From contig JAMFTG010000653.1 of assembly GCA_023974075.1 (NCBI GenBank), positions 46,192 through 110,191 on the forward strand: DNA of 64,000 nucleotides. The letters are read 5' to 3'. Both the position numbers and the translations under genes were made by a program. The notes beneath the pieces were generated by a model. The model searched no databases. It was not told the origin of the DNA and worked only from the letters and a program-made list of their open reading frames with translations. The DNA is from Chaenocephalus aceratus. Its lineage: Eukaryota > Chordata > Actinopteri > Perciformes > Channichthyidae. Shown here in pieces: positions 10,872 through 23,352 of the stretch (its first letter is position 1; every line of letters starts with the position of its first letter).

Positions 10872-12439
10872 TAGAGCCGGGACTCGATTAAAAAAAATAA
10901 TCTAATTAATTAGAGGCTTTGTAATTAATTAATCGAAATTAATCGCATATACATATTTGACCTGAGAACAGGGAGAAGCAGTTTCCACATGGATTTTAGT
11001 ATACCTGAATAATGACTGAATACATAAGCTTAAGCAACAAAACATTGTTTATTTGTTTTCAAGGTGGTACTTTGTTAAGTAAACACAATACTTTCTAGTA
11101 CATTTAGAACATTGGAAACCCTGACTATTCGAAAACATCTCTCTTGCTTCAGAGGCCATAACAGACTTTGTTGATTTAAAAAATCTAATCACTTTCAGTC
11201 CGACTCTCTCAATAACCTTGGCCAACACAATAAACAGTTCAACGTAAAGTGCCAGTTGCACCAACAACATAATAAATAGTTCAACATAAAGTGTACCATT
11301 TAAAATAAAATAAAAAAGTGCCAGTGATTGACCTCAATCCTATTCTTCCAATATCCTGATGAAAGATACAATCTCTGTTGCATAGGCCACTGTTTGATCA
11401 ACATTTCAGTAACAAGCCCATTGGCCTCAGGATACCTCGAAGACTACTTCTTCTGCTTCTTCTCTTTCAGCCAGTTGCCGAGACAACTAGCCTGTTCACA
11501 TGTTCAGAGCTCAAGGCTGCCCTCTTCCTTTGAACTATGTTACCTGCCAGTGAGAAAAGTCTCTCGCAAGGGACAGAAGTGGCAGGGCTGCCCAGACACT
11601 TGCGGCCAGGGCAGAAAGCTGTGGATGGGCCCCCTCATGAGTGGCCCCCCACTGCAGTGGGCAGTCTGTCTCTGATGGTGGGCTCTGCCCTGTAGCGGCC
11701 CAGAGCCCCGTTGGGCCCCTCTTCATCCTCAGCAGGAAGCTCCTCTTCCTTGCTGGCTCCTCTGTGGGTTCTGGAGTGGTTCTGTTTTTCCTCAACGCTG
11801 GTCCACACCCCTCCTCGCTCTCCTCTTGGTAGACACTTTAGGTCCTTAGAATCAGAATCAGGTTTATTGTCACATCACAGATTTACAGAGTAAAAAGGTG
11901 GGTGCAATTCATTTTCGTACAAGGTTCCCATCATATTGTTATTCCATAGAAAGAAAGAGGGGGAGGGAAGAAGAGGGGGGGGGGGGGGGGAAAGGAGGTA
12001 AAAAAGCAAGGGTCAGGGTGTGGTTCCTTGCACTCGGAGTCGGGCTAACGTCCACGCTAGCTGCTACATGCTAGCTGCTACACGCTAGCTGCTACATGCT
12101 TTGCATCTAGGTGATACTTTAGGCTTGATGAGCTGCGGCTCTTATCGACGCTTCCATCCGTCTGTTTTTTAAAACAAAATGTCCCATCCACGGGCCGACC
12201 AAAGCGTCTCATCAGCTTGTTCGTTCATGTTTGACTATTGTTCACCGTGGGTTGTTGTTGTTTGAAGTCCCATGCTGAAGTCATGAACGTTAGTTGGTGC
12301 TCCAGTGTAATCGGTACGCCTGAAACTCATCCAGTGAGAAACGTTCCGCTGTGCAAAAATAAGTGCGATTAAAATGCGTTAATTTTTTTAACGCGTACAT
12401 TTTTGTGTAATTAATTAACGCGTTAAAGTCCCGGCCCTA
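10872..12439 (-). mobile_element. hAT element, 1568 bp, with 8-bp TSD
   Basis: Inverted ends TAGAGCCGGGACT (10872) and AGTCCCGGCCCTA (to 12439), flanked by perfect GTTTCAAC octamers (10864-10871 and 12440-12447). The subterminal regions are rich in TTAATTAATTA and TTAACGCGTTAA motifs. It carries the end of a hAT transposase on the minus strand (11444-11620). Secondary repeats inside it are a LINE-like fragment from about 11850 (CAGAATCAGGTTTATTGTCA), a G12 run near 11980 and a 15-bp GCTAGCTGCTACA(T/C) triplicate at 12056-12104. Confidence 0.9.
11444..11620 (-). pseudogene. hAT transposase C-terminal dimerisation region
   Basis: Read on the minus strand towards a TAG at 11446-11444, the frame gives PATSVPCERLFSLAGNIVQR followed by SSEHVNRLVCLGNWL, the hallmark end of hAT transposases. 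Upstream a neighbouring frame gives HPQLSALA, so a frameshift separates it from the preceding domain. The rest of the transposase is not recognisable, consistent with a deleted, non-autonomous copy. Confidence 0.85.
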
Positions 12440-12849
12440 GTTTCAACATAAACTGTACCGAAAATAAATACCTCACGATGTCTATCTATTTATGAACTTG
12501 CTTTACGTTCACGGAACACATTTTTGGTGAAAACAAAGTAACATATTTACCAACACGTGTTCTACGCCACTACATACTAACATTTAAATGTGTGCTGCGT
12601 CGGTTCAGCCATTCTCCGCAAGGGTTTTTGAAATTGGTCCGTGCGCAAAGCATTGTGGGGATTTTAAGGACGCGAAGTCTACCCATGTGCAGCCTCGAAA
12701 TTTCCCCCAAACCAAGGACGCGGCCTCGGTGGAATTCCAAGTATGCTGGAGATTGGAACAGTCCTTCGGCAGCACTCTGACGCAGCATCCTTGAAATATT
12801 GGCTTGGAAGCCAGTATCCTCGAGATTGAGAAACGGCCCTGGTCTTCAC

Positions 12850-15391
12850 GTGGTTATGTCTCGTCTGAAAGGAGTGTAGACTAGAGTGCTGTCGGAGAGC
12901 ACCGGAACGCCGCTCCGGCTCTTCAACTACTGCAGTACCCATAAGGAGCCGTACACACCGCAGTGTTTGCGTGGCTGTGTCTTTAGTTGTCAGCTCAGTG
13001 GCGATCTGTTGTTATTAGCATCTGGTTAGCTAGCTATGCTAACGGATTTAAAGAGCTTTTCTACAACCAGGTGGAAGAGAGCTCTCTCCTGAGAGGCTCA
13101 CATAACCTCAGCTCAGTGAGGTTAAGGCACACCTTGATGTGTCATTATAGTTATTAATGAGACTAAATGAAAAACAGGTATAAAATACTATATGACAGCA
13201 ACAAGAATAGAGTTTAAAATGAGTGATTTGTAAAATATCCAAAAAGAAAAATCTGCTTACAGTTCTGTTTCATCTGGATGTTGAGAAAGTATCCATAGAT
13301 CTCCTCATGCTGCTCTCAAAGTGCACCAGATTGATGCTTTAACTTCAAGATTTAAGAGGTTGCTTGTTCTTTGCACAGCCTGAAAGAAAGGCCAAATGAA
13401 TGAGCTGTGATTTTAGTTTTTTTAAGCAGAGGTTGAGTTCAATCATTTGTACGACCCTCTGAGGATCCCCCCCCCCTGCTGTAATAAATAATAAAAACCC
13501 TTGATTTATAACTTAACATCTCTGTCTCCTATTGATCTGAGTATATTCTAGCGCAGGCCTTTGTCAGACGGTATATTACGCTGGTTTCTTTCTGCTTCGA
13601 ATAGTTCTCTCTTGTTTCACCAGACCTGTGTTTCATCCCTGGCTGCTCTAATGCAACGTTAGCTGTCTGCATGGTCGAGCATAGCGCATTTAAATCAACA
13701 ATATCAATGCAGTGACCTAACTAGCACACTAGCTAATGTACGAGGATGAGCTTATGTTACCGACCTCACACAGAAGCCATCTGTTCCACACTTCTCTAAT
13801 ATGTTTAACGTGTATGCTACGGATAGCATCGTTAGCACAGATGTAGCTTAGCTGAATAAAAAGACCAGCAAGAAATAAAGTGCTGGAATTTCACTTACCG
13901 AAGAAACTGCATTCAGGGACTGTCTGTTTGAACCGCAGAGCCGTAAGATAAGTCCGATATTTCAATGAGGAATACTCCACGAGGCACCAACACATCAACG
14001 ATGTTGTGTTCCCGCATCAGCCTCGCAGCTGAGCCGCTGTAGCATCCTGCAGCTAACGGAGCTACTATACAATTCATAATCATGAAGGTGGAATCTAACT
14101 ATCCATGATGATTCTTATTGCAGCCAGGGGTAGACACATGTTTGTTCCTGCTGTAAAGTCGGGCATGTTAACATGGGGGTCTGTGGAAATGGCTCCTTTC
14201 TGCAGCCATCGCCTATCGGCCAATAGATGACCTGCAGTTTGCGGCACTTCCTTATTGGCTTCCCGAGTTCGCCGCTTGCTTTTACACACCAACACGTCAG
14301 GTACGTTTCCATGTCTGCTGAGCTCAAGTACTGTACCTGCCATCAATATGAACAACACGTTCAGCTTCAAACACAAACAACCAGAAACACGGACTCTTTA
14401 TGGCCAACAGAAAACCTGATGAGCTGGAGAGGTCAGTTTCCATACACACGAACTCTCCTTCACTCACTTTGGGAATTGGACCGCCCATTTGACCCCGTCA
14501 CAGCAGCCATCACGTCCAAAGCAAACCCAATAGACCAGCATGACATTGACCATCTATAACAAGGACACTCATGTCGGTCCCTAAGGGGTGAATGTCTAGG
14601 CTTTGTTAGACGTGTGTGCTCCAGACACAACCCCCTCAAGGCCTGCACAGTCCTGTCGTTGCTGCTTCGTGCTTCACGCGACTCGTGTCTGCTTGTCTAC
14701 GTACCCTCTGTCATCATCTTTCATCGGGGTATTTTCCTGACACACGATGTAGTCGGGCTGCTTGACTGTATCGAAGACGACGCTCAGCCTTCCGGGGAAG
14801 AGGCCGAGTTCAAACAAGCAAAAGAACGCTGTCAATTCAAATCAACTTCATGACGACACACGGAGAACAAAGGGCACGAGAAAGACACATGGAAGATGGG
14901 TGATGAGATGAGGGCAAGTTGGATGCCACTGGAGAACACAAGGAAAGCATGAGGGTCTTACACCAGAAAGCAAATCTGCATACTCTGCTCGACTCAGCAG
15001 CAGTTATGAACCTTGCAGTCAAACATAACGGTGGAATGGAAGTGGGGAAAGCGTTGCTTAGCTGAATGCTAATTTCCGTTAGCTAACATGCTAATAAGGA
15101 CGATGCTGTTACTCAGCTGATATCGGCACCAAAAAAGTGCAGTTGAGAAATTGACCGCGGTTCATCCTCTCCGCAACATGAATATGGTATTGATTGATAT
15201 CGTAGATTTAGATTTGTAGATTTAAATGAGAGAGAGAAACTGTAATCCCTCGGGGCACCAGTATGGCTAAAAGTCAAAACCGTAGCAACCTTATAGTGAT
15301 GACAAGAGTGAAGGAAGTCTCTGCTCGTGTCTGTTGTGAACAAAAAAACAGTGCGTCACTTTTGATAAAGCCTGTTTGTGCACTGATGAGT
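12850..15391. other. Intergenic, nothing recognised
   Basis: Several short ORFs (60-110 codons) lack recognisable domains or convincing splice signals. GTTAGCTAGCTATGCTAAC-like runs, common in teleost intergenic DNA, occur near 13025. It lies just outside the duplicated block, whose left edge is at 15392. Confidence 0.4.
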
Positions 15392-15770
15392 AGGGATAGC
15401 AACACTGCTTACTGCTGTGGGATTATTGCTCCTACGTCAAAAACTGATTCAAATAAAGTATTATTATTTTAGATTAGGTAATTGTTCCGTTTGTAGACAA
15501 ATCACACGATGTTCTCCCTTTGAGAACAAGACACTGAAAGACGCCTCAACGTGTGGACTGGCTGAGATTGCCTCACACAGGCATGCAATACAAAGAAGTT
15601 TCTTTTTTAGCATTCATTAAATAACCGCATGAAAAAGGAATAAAAGTGGAAATAGACTCAACATGTGTCGGAGATCAAGGAGCACACCTGCTATCGTATG
15701 AATGGAGCTTTGTGATCTACAGGGAAACATGGTTTTGATTCATTTCAAGTTCGTCGGGCCTAAAAGAACA

Positions 15771-17500
15771 TTAACTGTTTAGTTCTATAGAAAAAGGAAC
15801 ATCGAGCATGGTTTGAGTTTTACGGCTCGATGTATAAAGGACGTGTTCTTTGCCAATACGCACCGTGCTGTGTATCTTATACATGCAGGGCTTGTACCCT
15901 GTGAACGGCCCGATCGCTGTCTCGCTGGCCGTTTGTGGTTTATCCCCAGACTCTAAATATGTCTGACTAGTCAAAATAATTCTTTGCGGTGCCGGGAACG
16001 AGAGAACACACCCTCTTATATACGCTTTAAAAGTCTCCCATAACAAAGTTGGTGAAACATCATCTTTATCATGTGTTTTGAAAAGCCTCTATATGCGTCT
16101 TAATGGTTTCACAAGATGGTTTCCTTGTTAATAGTGGGGGGTCGAACCTCCAGGAGCCGTCTGTGACGCCTCCAGCGGTCTCAGTGCCATGGATACGGGA
16201 CGGTGGTCAGATATGATAATATTGTGATATTTCGCATCATTAACCCCAGAGAAAGGTTTACCATCGAGTAGGAATCTATTCTGGTGTATACGTTGTGAGC
16301 TCGAGAGGGAGAGGAATATTCTCTACCTGTTGCATTTAAGGTTCTCCACACATCACATACGTTTGTGTTGTTGATGAATGACTTCAAAAAGCATTAGATG
16401 ATGCTATTCTCTTAGTGCAGGGGGGTCAAACTCAATGTCATCGCGGGCCACATCAGCATTATGGCTGCACTCAAAGGGCCGGTTGTAACTTTAAGACGAT
16501 ATAAATATATAAAATAATGTATTATATTACATTATTGCCTCTGCATTTGATTATTATCGGATAGGGTAATAACTTCATAATTAACTACGTCTGAAAGCAG
16601 AAGTCTAGGGCAAATAATTGCAAGTCTCTTCAGTACGCATGTCACAAAATGAGATGCATTGTGGGACATGTAGTTTATGGGCAACGTGCTTCTGTAAAGT
16701 GAAATGTAACCGTATAATAAACATTATATTCTTTGCAAGCTCTTGCGGGGCCACATGAAATGAAGTCGCGGGCCGGATTTGGCCCCCGGGCCTTGAGTTT
16801 GACACCCCTGTCTTAGTCGATGATCTGTCTGGTACGCATCTAGGACCAGGTTAAAATCGCCTCCAATAATAAGATGTGTTGTCGAGATGTCGGGGTCAGG
16901 CTGAAGATCTCTCTGGATCGTCCCCGTTCGGACCATATGTGTTCAGTAATGTCGTTGGCATAGTTTGTATCTCACCTGTGACCAGGATACATCTCCCCTC
17001 TGCAGAATGATTATAGCCACACCTCTAGCCTGTGCCGAAAACGTAGAATGATAAACCTGATTTATCCATCGAGCCTTCATTTGATTGTGTGCTTTGTTAT
17101 TTAAACGTGTCTCTTGTAAAAAAGTGATGTCTGCATGAAGCTGCCTGAGATGGGACAGTCCATTGATCCTCTCCTTTACCTGTATCACCACTTATTGTAT
17201 CTTTTGTCGCAGCCATACGGCATACACGGGTCCCTTAGACTGTGTCTTTTGATGTAACCGCCACATCTCCCTCCAGTGATGTAACCGCAGTCACTGCTCC
17301 CCAGCCCAGCCTCAAATCTGCCCCCGTAAAAATGAAAGTAAACGGGAAGTGAAAAAACAAACCAAAACAGAAACATACATCTCCTCTGATCCGTTGAACT
17401 CTGCGGCGTGGGGCCGACCCTCCTCCCCAGACGTCCAAGTTCTCCTGCAGCTACATATCCCCCAGTTCTTAATCACTCTCATACGGTCCTTCCACTGTTG
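15771..17500 (-). pseudogene. L1-like LINE ORF2 5' part (endonuclease), copy A
   Basis: Minus-strand remnant of an L1-type ORF2. From 17191 downward the apurinic endonuclease domain is seen: INGLSHLRQLHADITFLQET (catalytic E in LQET), YHSTFSAQARGVAIII, then after a break LIIGGDFNLVLDAYQTDH (16880-16830). A MITE interrupts at 16418-16810. The domain resumes at 16387 with FINNTNVCDVWRTLN, and further on comes LWETFKAYIRGCVLSF (16046-16000), a motif between endonuclease and reverse transcriptase. Stops and frameshifts break the frame and no reverse transcriptase follows, so it is a truncated relic. Confidence 0.8.
16418..16810. mobile_element. hAT-type MITE in the L1 relic, copy A
   Basis: Ends CAGGGGGGTCAAACTCAATG and its inverse CTTGAGTTTGACACCCCTG, a widespread teleost hAT MITE type with GGGCCACAT and GCGGGCCGGA subterminal blocks. 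Flanks are TCTTAGTG (16410-16417) and TCTTAGTC (16811-16818), an 8-bp duplication with one mismatch that is perfect in copy B. Confidence 0.9.
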
Positions 17501-18504
17501 CTCCACCTTAATGATAAACCCAACACCACCACATAAGGTGTTCAGATAAGCTCAGCAAGTTATGGAACTGAGCCTTGCCCATGTGTAAGCGAAAGAAATA
17601 GGCTATTCAGATTGATTGTGCTTTGTTCTTTGTTAGGTCGGACTTGCAGGGTCCGTACGGGTGCTTGAAATGTCCTTTTCTTTAATTGTTCATCCTCGTG
17701 TGGAAGGCTATCACGAAACACACATGTGGTTGTTTATCTCATAAAGAACATCTGATTTAATGTGAGGTAGGGAAATAATCATCTGAGTATATAAATATGT
17801 ACTTTACAACAGCTGTGTGCAACGTGTTGTGAGGGACCCACAATCTATCTGTATGCCAGGGATGATGTGCAGCGAGGCGTCTCCCTGGGGAAGAGAACAC
17901 CTGCATCTAGGTCCCTCTGCAGGTGCTTTAACTATGTTTTGATGATAATACTTTTGTACTTTTACTTGTAACATTTTGAATGCAGCACTTTTTATTGTAA
18001 CCGAGTATTCCTACACTCTGGTACTTTTACTCAAGTACAAGACCTGAACTTCTCCCAAAAATATTTGTATCACTCACCAGAAAGCGTGGGATACACTGTG
18101 AACCTCTGTCGCCTGTCAGCGCAATTTACATGATGCCGTAAAACATATAACAAAGGGCGGTGCGGGCCGTCAGCAAACCGAGCCGGCTTTTCTACGCATC
18201 TGATTCATGTCATAAATCAGATTTTAGAAAAGTGTTTTAGCCAATCAAAATGAAATATGCGGGACATCGTCTCAAAATGCTGTGCAATACGCCAATACCG
18301 CACAAAGCGGGACATCCGGTCACCCAGACGGCTGAGTGACCGCAGTGCAGAATCGCTGTATAGCTCAAATCTCCTAACAATGTTGTCCATTTTAGAAATA
18401 GGCCTATTATATGTACAGCCCTTAATAACATTCATTTTCTGGGCTCAATATGTGTCGTGGCTGTGCAAACAAATGGACCGTAGATACACGGATTGGCCGT
18501 CCTC
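17501..18504. other. Non-coding part of copy A with a MITE-like block
   Basis: No gene is seen. At about 17930-18060 the sequence (TACTTTTACTTGTAACATTT, GGTACTTTTACTCAAGTACA) belongs to the same family as the larger MITE at 52.6-53.8 kb, in the opposite orientation and fragmentary. Confidence 0.5.
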
Positions 18505-18675
18505 ATCTGCGCTCTTATTTTGTAAGGTAACTTCCGGTAGCAGTTTTTCCATATTCTGTTTTCTATTGATTTAGTTTTTCTCAAAACAAAAAATAAAATC
18601 ACTAGAAAACAGAAACATATTCATATTTTTCATATTCTGCTACCGGAAGTTGTCTTTCAAAATAAGAGCGCAGAT
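18505..18675. repeat. 171-bp inverted repeat, copy A
   Basis: The left arm starts ATCTGCGCTCTTATTTTGTA and includes AACTTCCGGTAGCAG. The right arm is its inverse, CTGCTACCGGAAGTT to GAGCGCAGAT. The two arms can pair almost along their whole length around an AT-rich centre. It is probably a small foldback MITE. The same structure is in copy B. Confidence 0.85.
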
Positions 18676-18802
18676 CAGTCGTGTGTCTCTATCGTCTCTA
18701 TCCATCCACGTGCTCGGAAGTAGAGGGTCAGTGCGGTGCTAGTTAATGGATCAATACGCAGTCTTTCGCCACAGTAAGAGAGTGTGTCTCAGAGAAGAAG
18801 AT

Positions 18803-19371
18803 ATGACGGCAGAAAAACTAAGCCGCATTTTTCAGGTAAAAATACAAATAATAAGAGACAGACTACAATCAGGGCATTAGCTACGAGCTAACAGTACAGC
18901 TCTGTGCCTTCGTGAAGCCTGTTAGCCTAGTTGTTGGGGATTGTGCATCCTTGAAGTCCGCCTGAACCTGAATTATTATTATTATTATAAAGTGAATAAT
19001 TATAATAATCACTGAATTTCGAGGTTCACCACTTGGTGAGGTTTCCTCAGTAGTCACAATCATATATAAAGGTTTGGAAGTAACGGCTAGCACTAGGAGT
19101 TAATCGACTCATGATTGTTTTCGACAGGTCTCAAAGTCTGTATGCGAGCGATGACGCGAACGTGGCCTGGTTTCCTGGAGCATCAGGTGTTTTCGACTCC
19201 TATGATCTCACTCCCAGAGGTCACTATGAGGTCACGGTGAGGACCATGTCCCGCCATCAGCTTCAAGTAACATGGGCCAACGGTTTTCTTTCAACACCGG
19301 CAACTGCTTCTGCTAGTTCACCTGCACAGCGGGCTTCAGCCCCCCAAGGGCCACTCCAAAACATTTCAAAG
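18803..19371 (+). other. Exon-like segments, unknown product, copy A
   Basis: A short first exon candidate (18803-18835) encodes MTAEKLSRIFQ before CAG|GTAAAA. A second segment (19128-19371) has acceptor TTTTCGACAG and donor AAAG|GTAACC. It is open in one frame, encoding AWFPGASGVFDSYDLTPRGH and YEVTVRTMSRHQLQVTWANG. The first piece does not join the second in that frame, since phase 0 gives a stop. The open frame is kept in copy B with a single amino-acid change (A to V). No family is recognised. It could be a transposon exon or a gene relic. Confidence 0.35.
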
Positions 19372-19560
19372 GTAACCTTAAGGCGAGACACGGCAGGCAA
19401 ACACATCGTTTTTCAAGTATTGGCCAATGTTGAGATGTTGTGCTACTTTGATTCTATAACATGTTTTCTTTCAGGCTTTTGGAAGGAAAACGTACAAAAT
19501 ACACATTTAAGTGTTTATTTGACTTTAGTGTGTCTGTTTGCGTCTGTAGATTTCTCCTAA

Positions 19561-20541
19561 CTTCACCAACAGTTAGCATTCTAACGTAACGTACCGCGAC
19601 CGCTGTGTGCACCATGGCAACAGAGGTATCGCTGGAAAGCTCCGTCTCTCCTGCACGATCTCATCGGATCCAAATATGGTCATTTCCTTTGTATCAGCAA
19701 CCAATCGTGAAAGCACCAAGGGGTCTTAAACCAAGAAACGAAATCTCACTGGCTGGTGTCAACTTCTGACAACGTGATTCGTTCAGATGCGTCACGTGGT
19801 GTGCTAAAACACTTCCTGGTTAGCTTTCCGCTAGAAATTGAAATCTCAAAATGGCAAAAGAACGGCGAAAAAAACGTTCACAGAGAAGACGACAACAATT
19901 GTCACTTGCACGAAGCAAGGTTATACAAAAAACAAATGACCCGAACATGAAATGCCTTCACGGAGTGCGTCGAGGCGCAAGCTGTCGTCCAGAGAACAGG
20001 AGGGTTCAGCTAGCGCCTCACTGCCATCTTTAAAGGTCGTTTTTTCTCCTACTCTGAGTCCGAAATTTCAACTTCAGTAGCACGTAGAGACACCAAACCT
20101 TCCAGTTATATTCCTATCAATATTATGAAGGCTTTTACTGAAGGGTTTGTTCATATATCATTCATAGCCTGAATTGTACAACATTGTATTCCTAAAGACA
20201 TGTCGAAAATGGATATTTTAGGGCTGTTGACAGTATGTTCTGATTTATGGAGAGATAAAAAGAGATATCCAAAATCCCTTCTGTCAAAGCCTTGGATACT
20301 AATATGACTACAAAATGAAACAAGAATTTTGAACCTGGCTTTATCCAAAGTTCAGATTTTGATTCCTGAAATGTGTTAAAATATGCGCATATTTAATGAG
20401 ATAATGGATAATTTGCATATTTAAACATGCTATTTCAGAAAACTTGTAATACAAAAGACAATTGCCTTATTGTAAGTAATTAACTGGAGAAATGTAAAGC
20501 TGATACCTTTAAGGTAAAAAAATTACCCTATTCACCTGGGG
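19561..20541. other. Non-coding part of copy A
   Basis: Two short overlapping ORFs (19756-20033) encode very basic peptides (KERRKKRSQRRRQQ). No repeat family is recognised. The stretch ends at the hAT element. Confidence 0.4.
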
Positions 20542-21764
20542 CAGGGGTCTGCAACCTTTTTGACCAAAAGAGCCATTTCGCTCCTTTTTTCCAAAATATG
20601 TTTTGTCTGGAGCCGCAAAACATATTTCATAGTTTTTTATTGTTATATCAGACAAAAACTACAGTTTTTTTGCATTTATTAGGCTATTTATTACATGGTA
20701 TAAAACTGTTAACCTCTAATAAGAAACAAAGAACTTTTATAAGGAGAATTAAAAATAATACACAGGCCTACTTTAAAATAAATTAAACACAGCACTCGGG
20801 GAGTCCTCTGCACATTGGAAGGAACAAAAATATTATTAAATGGGCCCACTTTGAAATAAATAAAACATATAGCTGCACCCTAAAAAGAGTTAAAGGTAGG
20901 GGAGGTAAGAATGGAGAAACCAGCTCGAGTGCGCTAGAATTTGAAAATACACAACCGGAAAAAATCTGCCTCTTCCTTCAGACTTTCTCACAGAGCCCCT
21001 CCTCCAACACACAGGAACACACACATGACCAATGAGGGCACGAGATCAGTCTGTGCCCAGACGGAAGGCTGACAGGCAGGTAGTCCATCCAGTTACTTCA
21101 GCCGGGCCGAGGCAGATGATTGGTCGTGCTTTTTACAGCGCTACGGCTTCCAGAGATTAATTTTTGTATGTATTTATTGTCAAAGCATTTAATATATTCA
21201 TTGCTATCGGGACGTTAAGAGCATTCCATGGAATATAACAAGTGTTTCTGAAATAAATGACATACCCATTGAATGATGACTGAAGGTCGTCAGCTGGCTT
21301 CCTCTCCCGTGTTGTTCCTCTCCCTCGTAAAGGCTGCACCACCGTTGATAACTTCTCTCTACATATCAGACATCCCGGTAAACCAGCATCGCTTGCTGTG
21401 AAAGCAGATAACTCTGTCCACGCAGAATTAAATCCAGTGTTCCTCCGGTACTTCTCTTTGATGTATCCATAGTTCGCTCATCGAGCCGGGGGTTATTCGC
21501 CTCCAAGAAAAGGCGCTCGCGCGGGACCGTAGCAGGATGTGACGCATATTTTAGTTGACCTAATTAAAACCGTTTTGTTTTTTATTTATGTGTCACAGTA
21601 TCACCTCAAAATACAAGATACGAAACATTTTCAACCATGCAACAACATATAAATAGTCCTACAAATACTTTTATTTTATTTCCTTCTTATTTTTGTCTAA
21701 GCTCAAGGGAGCCAGAGCAGAGGGCTTAAAGGGCCGCATGCGGCCCGTGGGTTGCCGACCCCTG
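20542..21764. mobile_element. hAT element with ACCTGGGG TSD, copy A
   Basis: Ends CAGGGGTCTGCAACCTTTTT and the inverse GGGTTGCCGACCCCTG, with perfect ACCTGGGG octamers at 20534-20541 and 21765-21772. No transposase is recognisable. The interior contains a degraded TTAA-type MITE (20894-about 21270). The same element lies in copy B, so it predates the duplication. Confidence 0.92.
20894..21270. mobile_element. TTAA-type MITE relic inside the hAT, copy A
   Basis: It begins after TTAA with AGGTAGGGGAGGTAAGAATGG and CCAGCTCGAG. It ends with GCATTCCATGGAATATAACA and a damaged right end. The sequence is homologous throughout to the better preserved element at 55544-56661. Confidence 0.7.
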
Positions 21765-21945
21765 ACCTGGGGTGTCTCGCCTTAATAGCCTTAATTTTCG
21801 CTCAATTGTTTCCATCCATCCATCCATTTAGTGAAATCAATAAATAACTCAGCTAATTAGACACGATCAGAACAATACTTGACATACAAGATATGTAATG
21901 AAAAATTATATTAAATAAACGTAAGTAGCGTTTACAGTAACATAC

Positions 21946-22130
21946 CAGTTGTCCCGGCTCCCCTTCCCGTCAGAGGACCACCTCCTCTTCTGTGCCAGGT
22001 CAGACTTTATTTTATCTGTACAATCTCTCTCTGAGAAATGTATGTACAGATTCCCTCCATCTGTCTGAAGGACTCCATCCTCCACTCTTCCCATACAAAG
22101 GATCCTATTGAGAGAGTGCGTTATGGACAT
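21946..22130 (-). other. Exon-like open segment, unknown, copy A
   Basis: On the minus strand a 60-codon frame (ITHSLNRILCMGRVEDGV, then NLYIHFSERDCTDKIKSDLA and KRRWSSDGKGSRDNW) ends at a consensus donor CTG|GTATGT. The frame is unchanged in copy B (33195-33379). No family is recognised. The composition looks protein-like. Confidence 0.35.
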
Positions 22131-22139
22131 GAGTAACCC

Positions 22140-22520
22140 GTCTATGATCGGGTTATTGGACTCTCCCGTTTATGTGTTTGCACATGTAAAAAAAACATAT
22201 CCCGTTTATGATAAACCCGAATATGATTATCCAGGTTGCTAGCACTTAGCTTAGCTATTTTATCTACCTCTGGAACAGCCCAACTAGTTATATCTTCACT
22301 GTCGGGTCACTCATTACTGGATTAGCGAGATGCATGAGACGGATAAGGACGCTCCGTTTATTAGATATGCCGGTCTTCAGCTTACCGGTCATAGTGTGGA
22401 AACTGCTACACAATTCACAATACAACACTTTAAATGGAAGATCCCCATAGCCCCCACCCACCCAATGATTGGCTATCAGTGATCGGCCCCAAAACCCCCT
22501 GATCGGTGCATCCCTAGTAT
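22140..22520. mobile_element. hAT-like relic, copy A
   Basis: It ends at GATCGGTGCATCCCTA, a frequent hAT terminal sequence in fish. The part 22260-22400 (TCTACCTCTGGAAC, CTGTCGGGTCACTCA, AGCGAGATGCATGAGAC) is diverged from but clearly related to 41060-41150 inside the hAT element at 40529. No left end or TSD was found. Confidence 0.45.
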
Positions 22521-22975
22521 TTATCATGTAAACGGGTAATATGAATGTGGAACGGAACACACACTTTGGTCTAGGTTAGAACAGACCTGGAAAAAGTCCT
22601 GACAGCGGCCGCAGGTCCAGGGCGGCCAGCAGAGGCCCAGATGAGGAGGGTGTGGAGGCTTCCTCTCCACAAACCTCGTGACGCCCTTCCCTCTCAATGT
22701 TGCCCAGGCTACTTGGCAACAGGACCAGTCTTGGCAATTAGGTAAATGCTAGAGGGTGTCAGCTGCAAATACAATACAATGCTTTATTATTACGAGTGCT
22801 GTCAATAGATTACAATATTTAATCCGATTAATCACATTAACTAACATTCTGTGATTAATCCGATTAATCACAAGTTTAAAAGAAACATTTACGAAACAAT
22901 GCAGGTGTGGAAGAATGAAATGCTAAAAGCAGTTCGAGATCAAGATGTGTTATCTTAGTTGTTTCTTTTCACTTT
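22521..22975. other. Non-coding part of copy A
   Basis: No gene is recognised. At 22797-22880 the repeated TTAATCCGATTAATCACA motif resembles subterminal sequence of hAT elements such as the one at 10872. Confidence 0.4.
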
Positions 22976-23352
22976 GGGGGGGGGGACAAGCAAACTGTCA
23001 AGGGGGGAGGGGTGCTGGCGAACTGTCAAGGGGGGGGGGGTGCTAGCGAACTGTCAAGGGGGGGGGCTAGCGAACTGTCAAGGGGGGGGGCTAGCGAACT
23101 GTCAAGGGGGGGGGCTAGCGAACTGTCAAGGGGGGGGGGCTAGCGAACTGTCAAGGGGGGGGCTAGCGAACTGTCAAGGGGGGGGTACTAGCGAACTGTC
23201 AAGGGGGGGGTGCTAGCAAACTGTCAAGGGGGGGGGTACTAGCAAACTGTCAAGGGGGGGGGTGCTAGCGAACTGTCAAGGGGGGGGTGCTAGCAAACTG
23301 TCAAGGGGGGGGGTGCTAGCAAACTGTCAAGGGGGGGGGTGCTAGCGAACTG
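22976..23352. repeat. G-run minisatellite, 14 units, copy A
   Basis: Tandem units of about 23-27 bp made of CTAGCGAACTGTCAA followed by a run of 6-11 G, sometimes with TG or TACT. Units differ mostly in G-run length and in CGAA versus CAAA. The strand asymmetry (G on plus) is complete. Confidence 0.95.

Larger units (their letters stand above)
10711..12841. mobile_element. hAT-type MITE, split by a nested hAT element
   Basis: The left end CAGGGGTCTTTCTCAATCTC at 10711 and the inverse of the right end (CAGGGCCGTTTCTCAATCTC from 12841) form terminal inverted repeats that continue for about 35 bp. The octamer GTCTTCAC flanks both sides (10703-10710 and 12842-12849) as a perfect target-site duplication. 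Removing the inner insertion and its duplication leaves about 555 bp without coding capacity, so it is non-autonomous. Confidence 0.88.

Noticed and set aside
12850..15391. Protein-coding gene in the 60-110 codon ORFs
   Set aside because: No domain, no consistent splice sites and no shared frame. Expected by chance.
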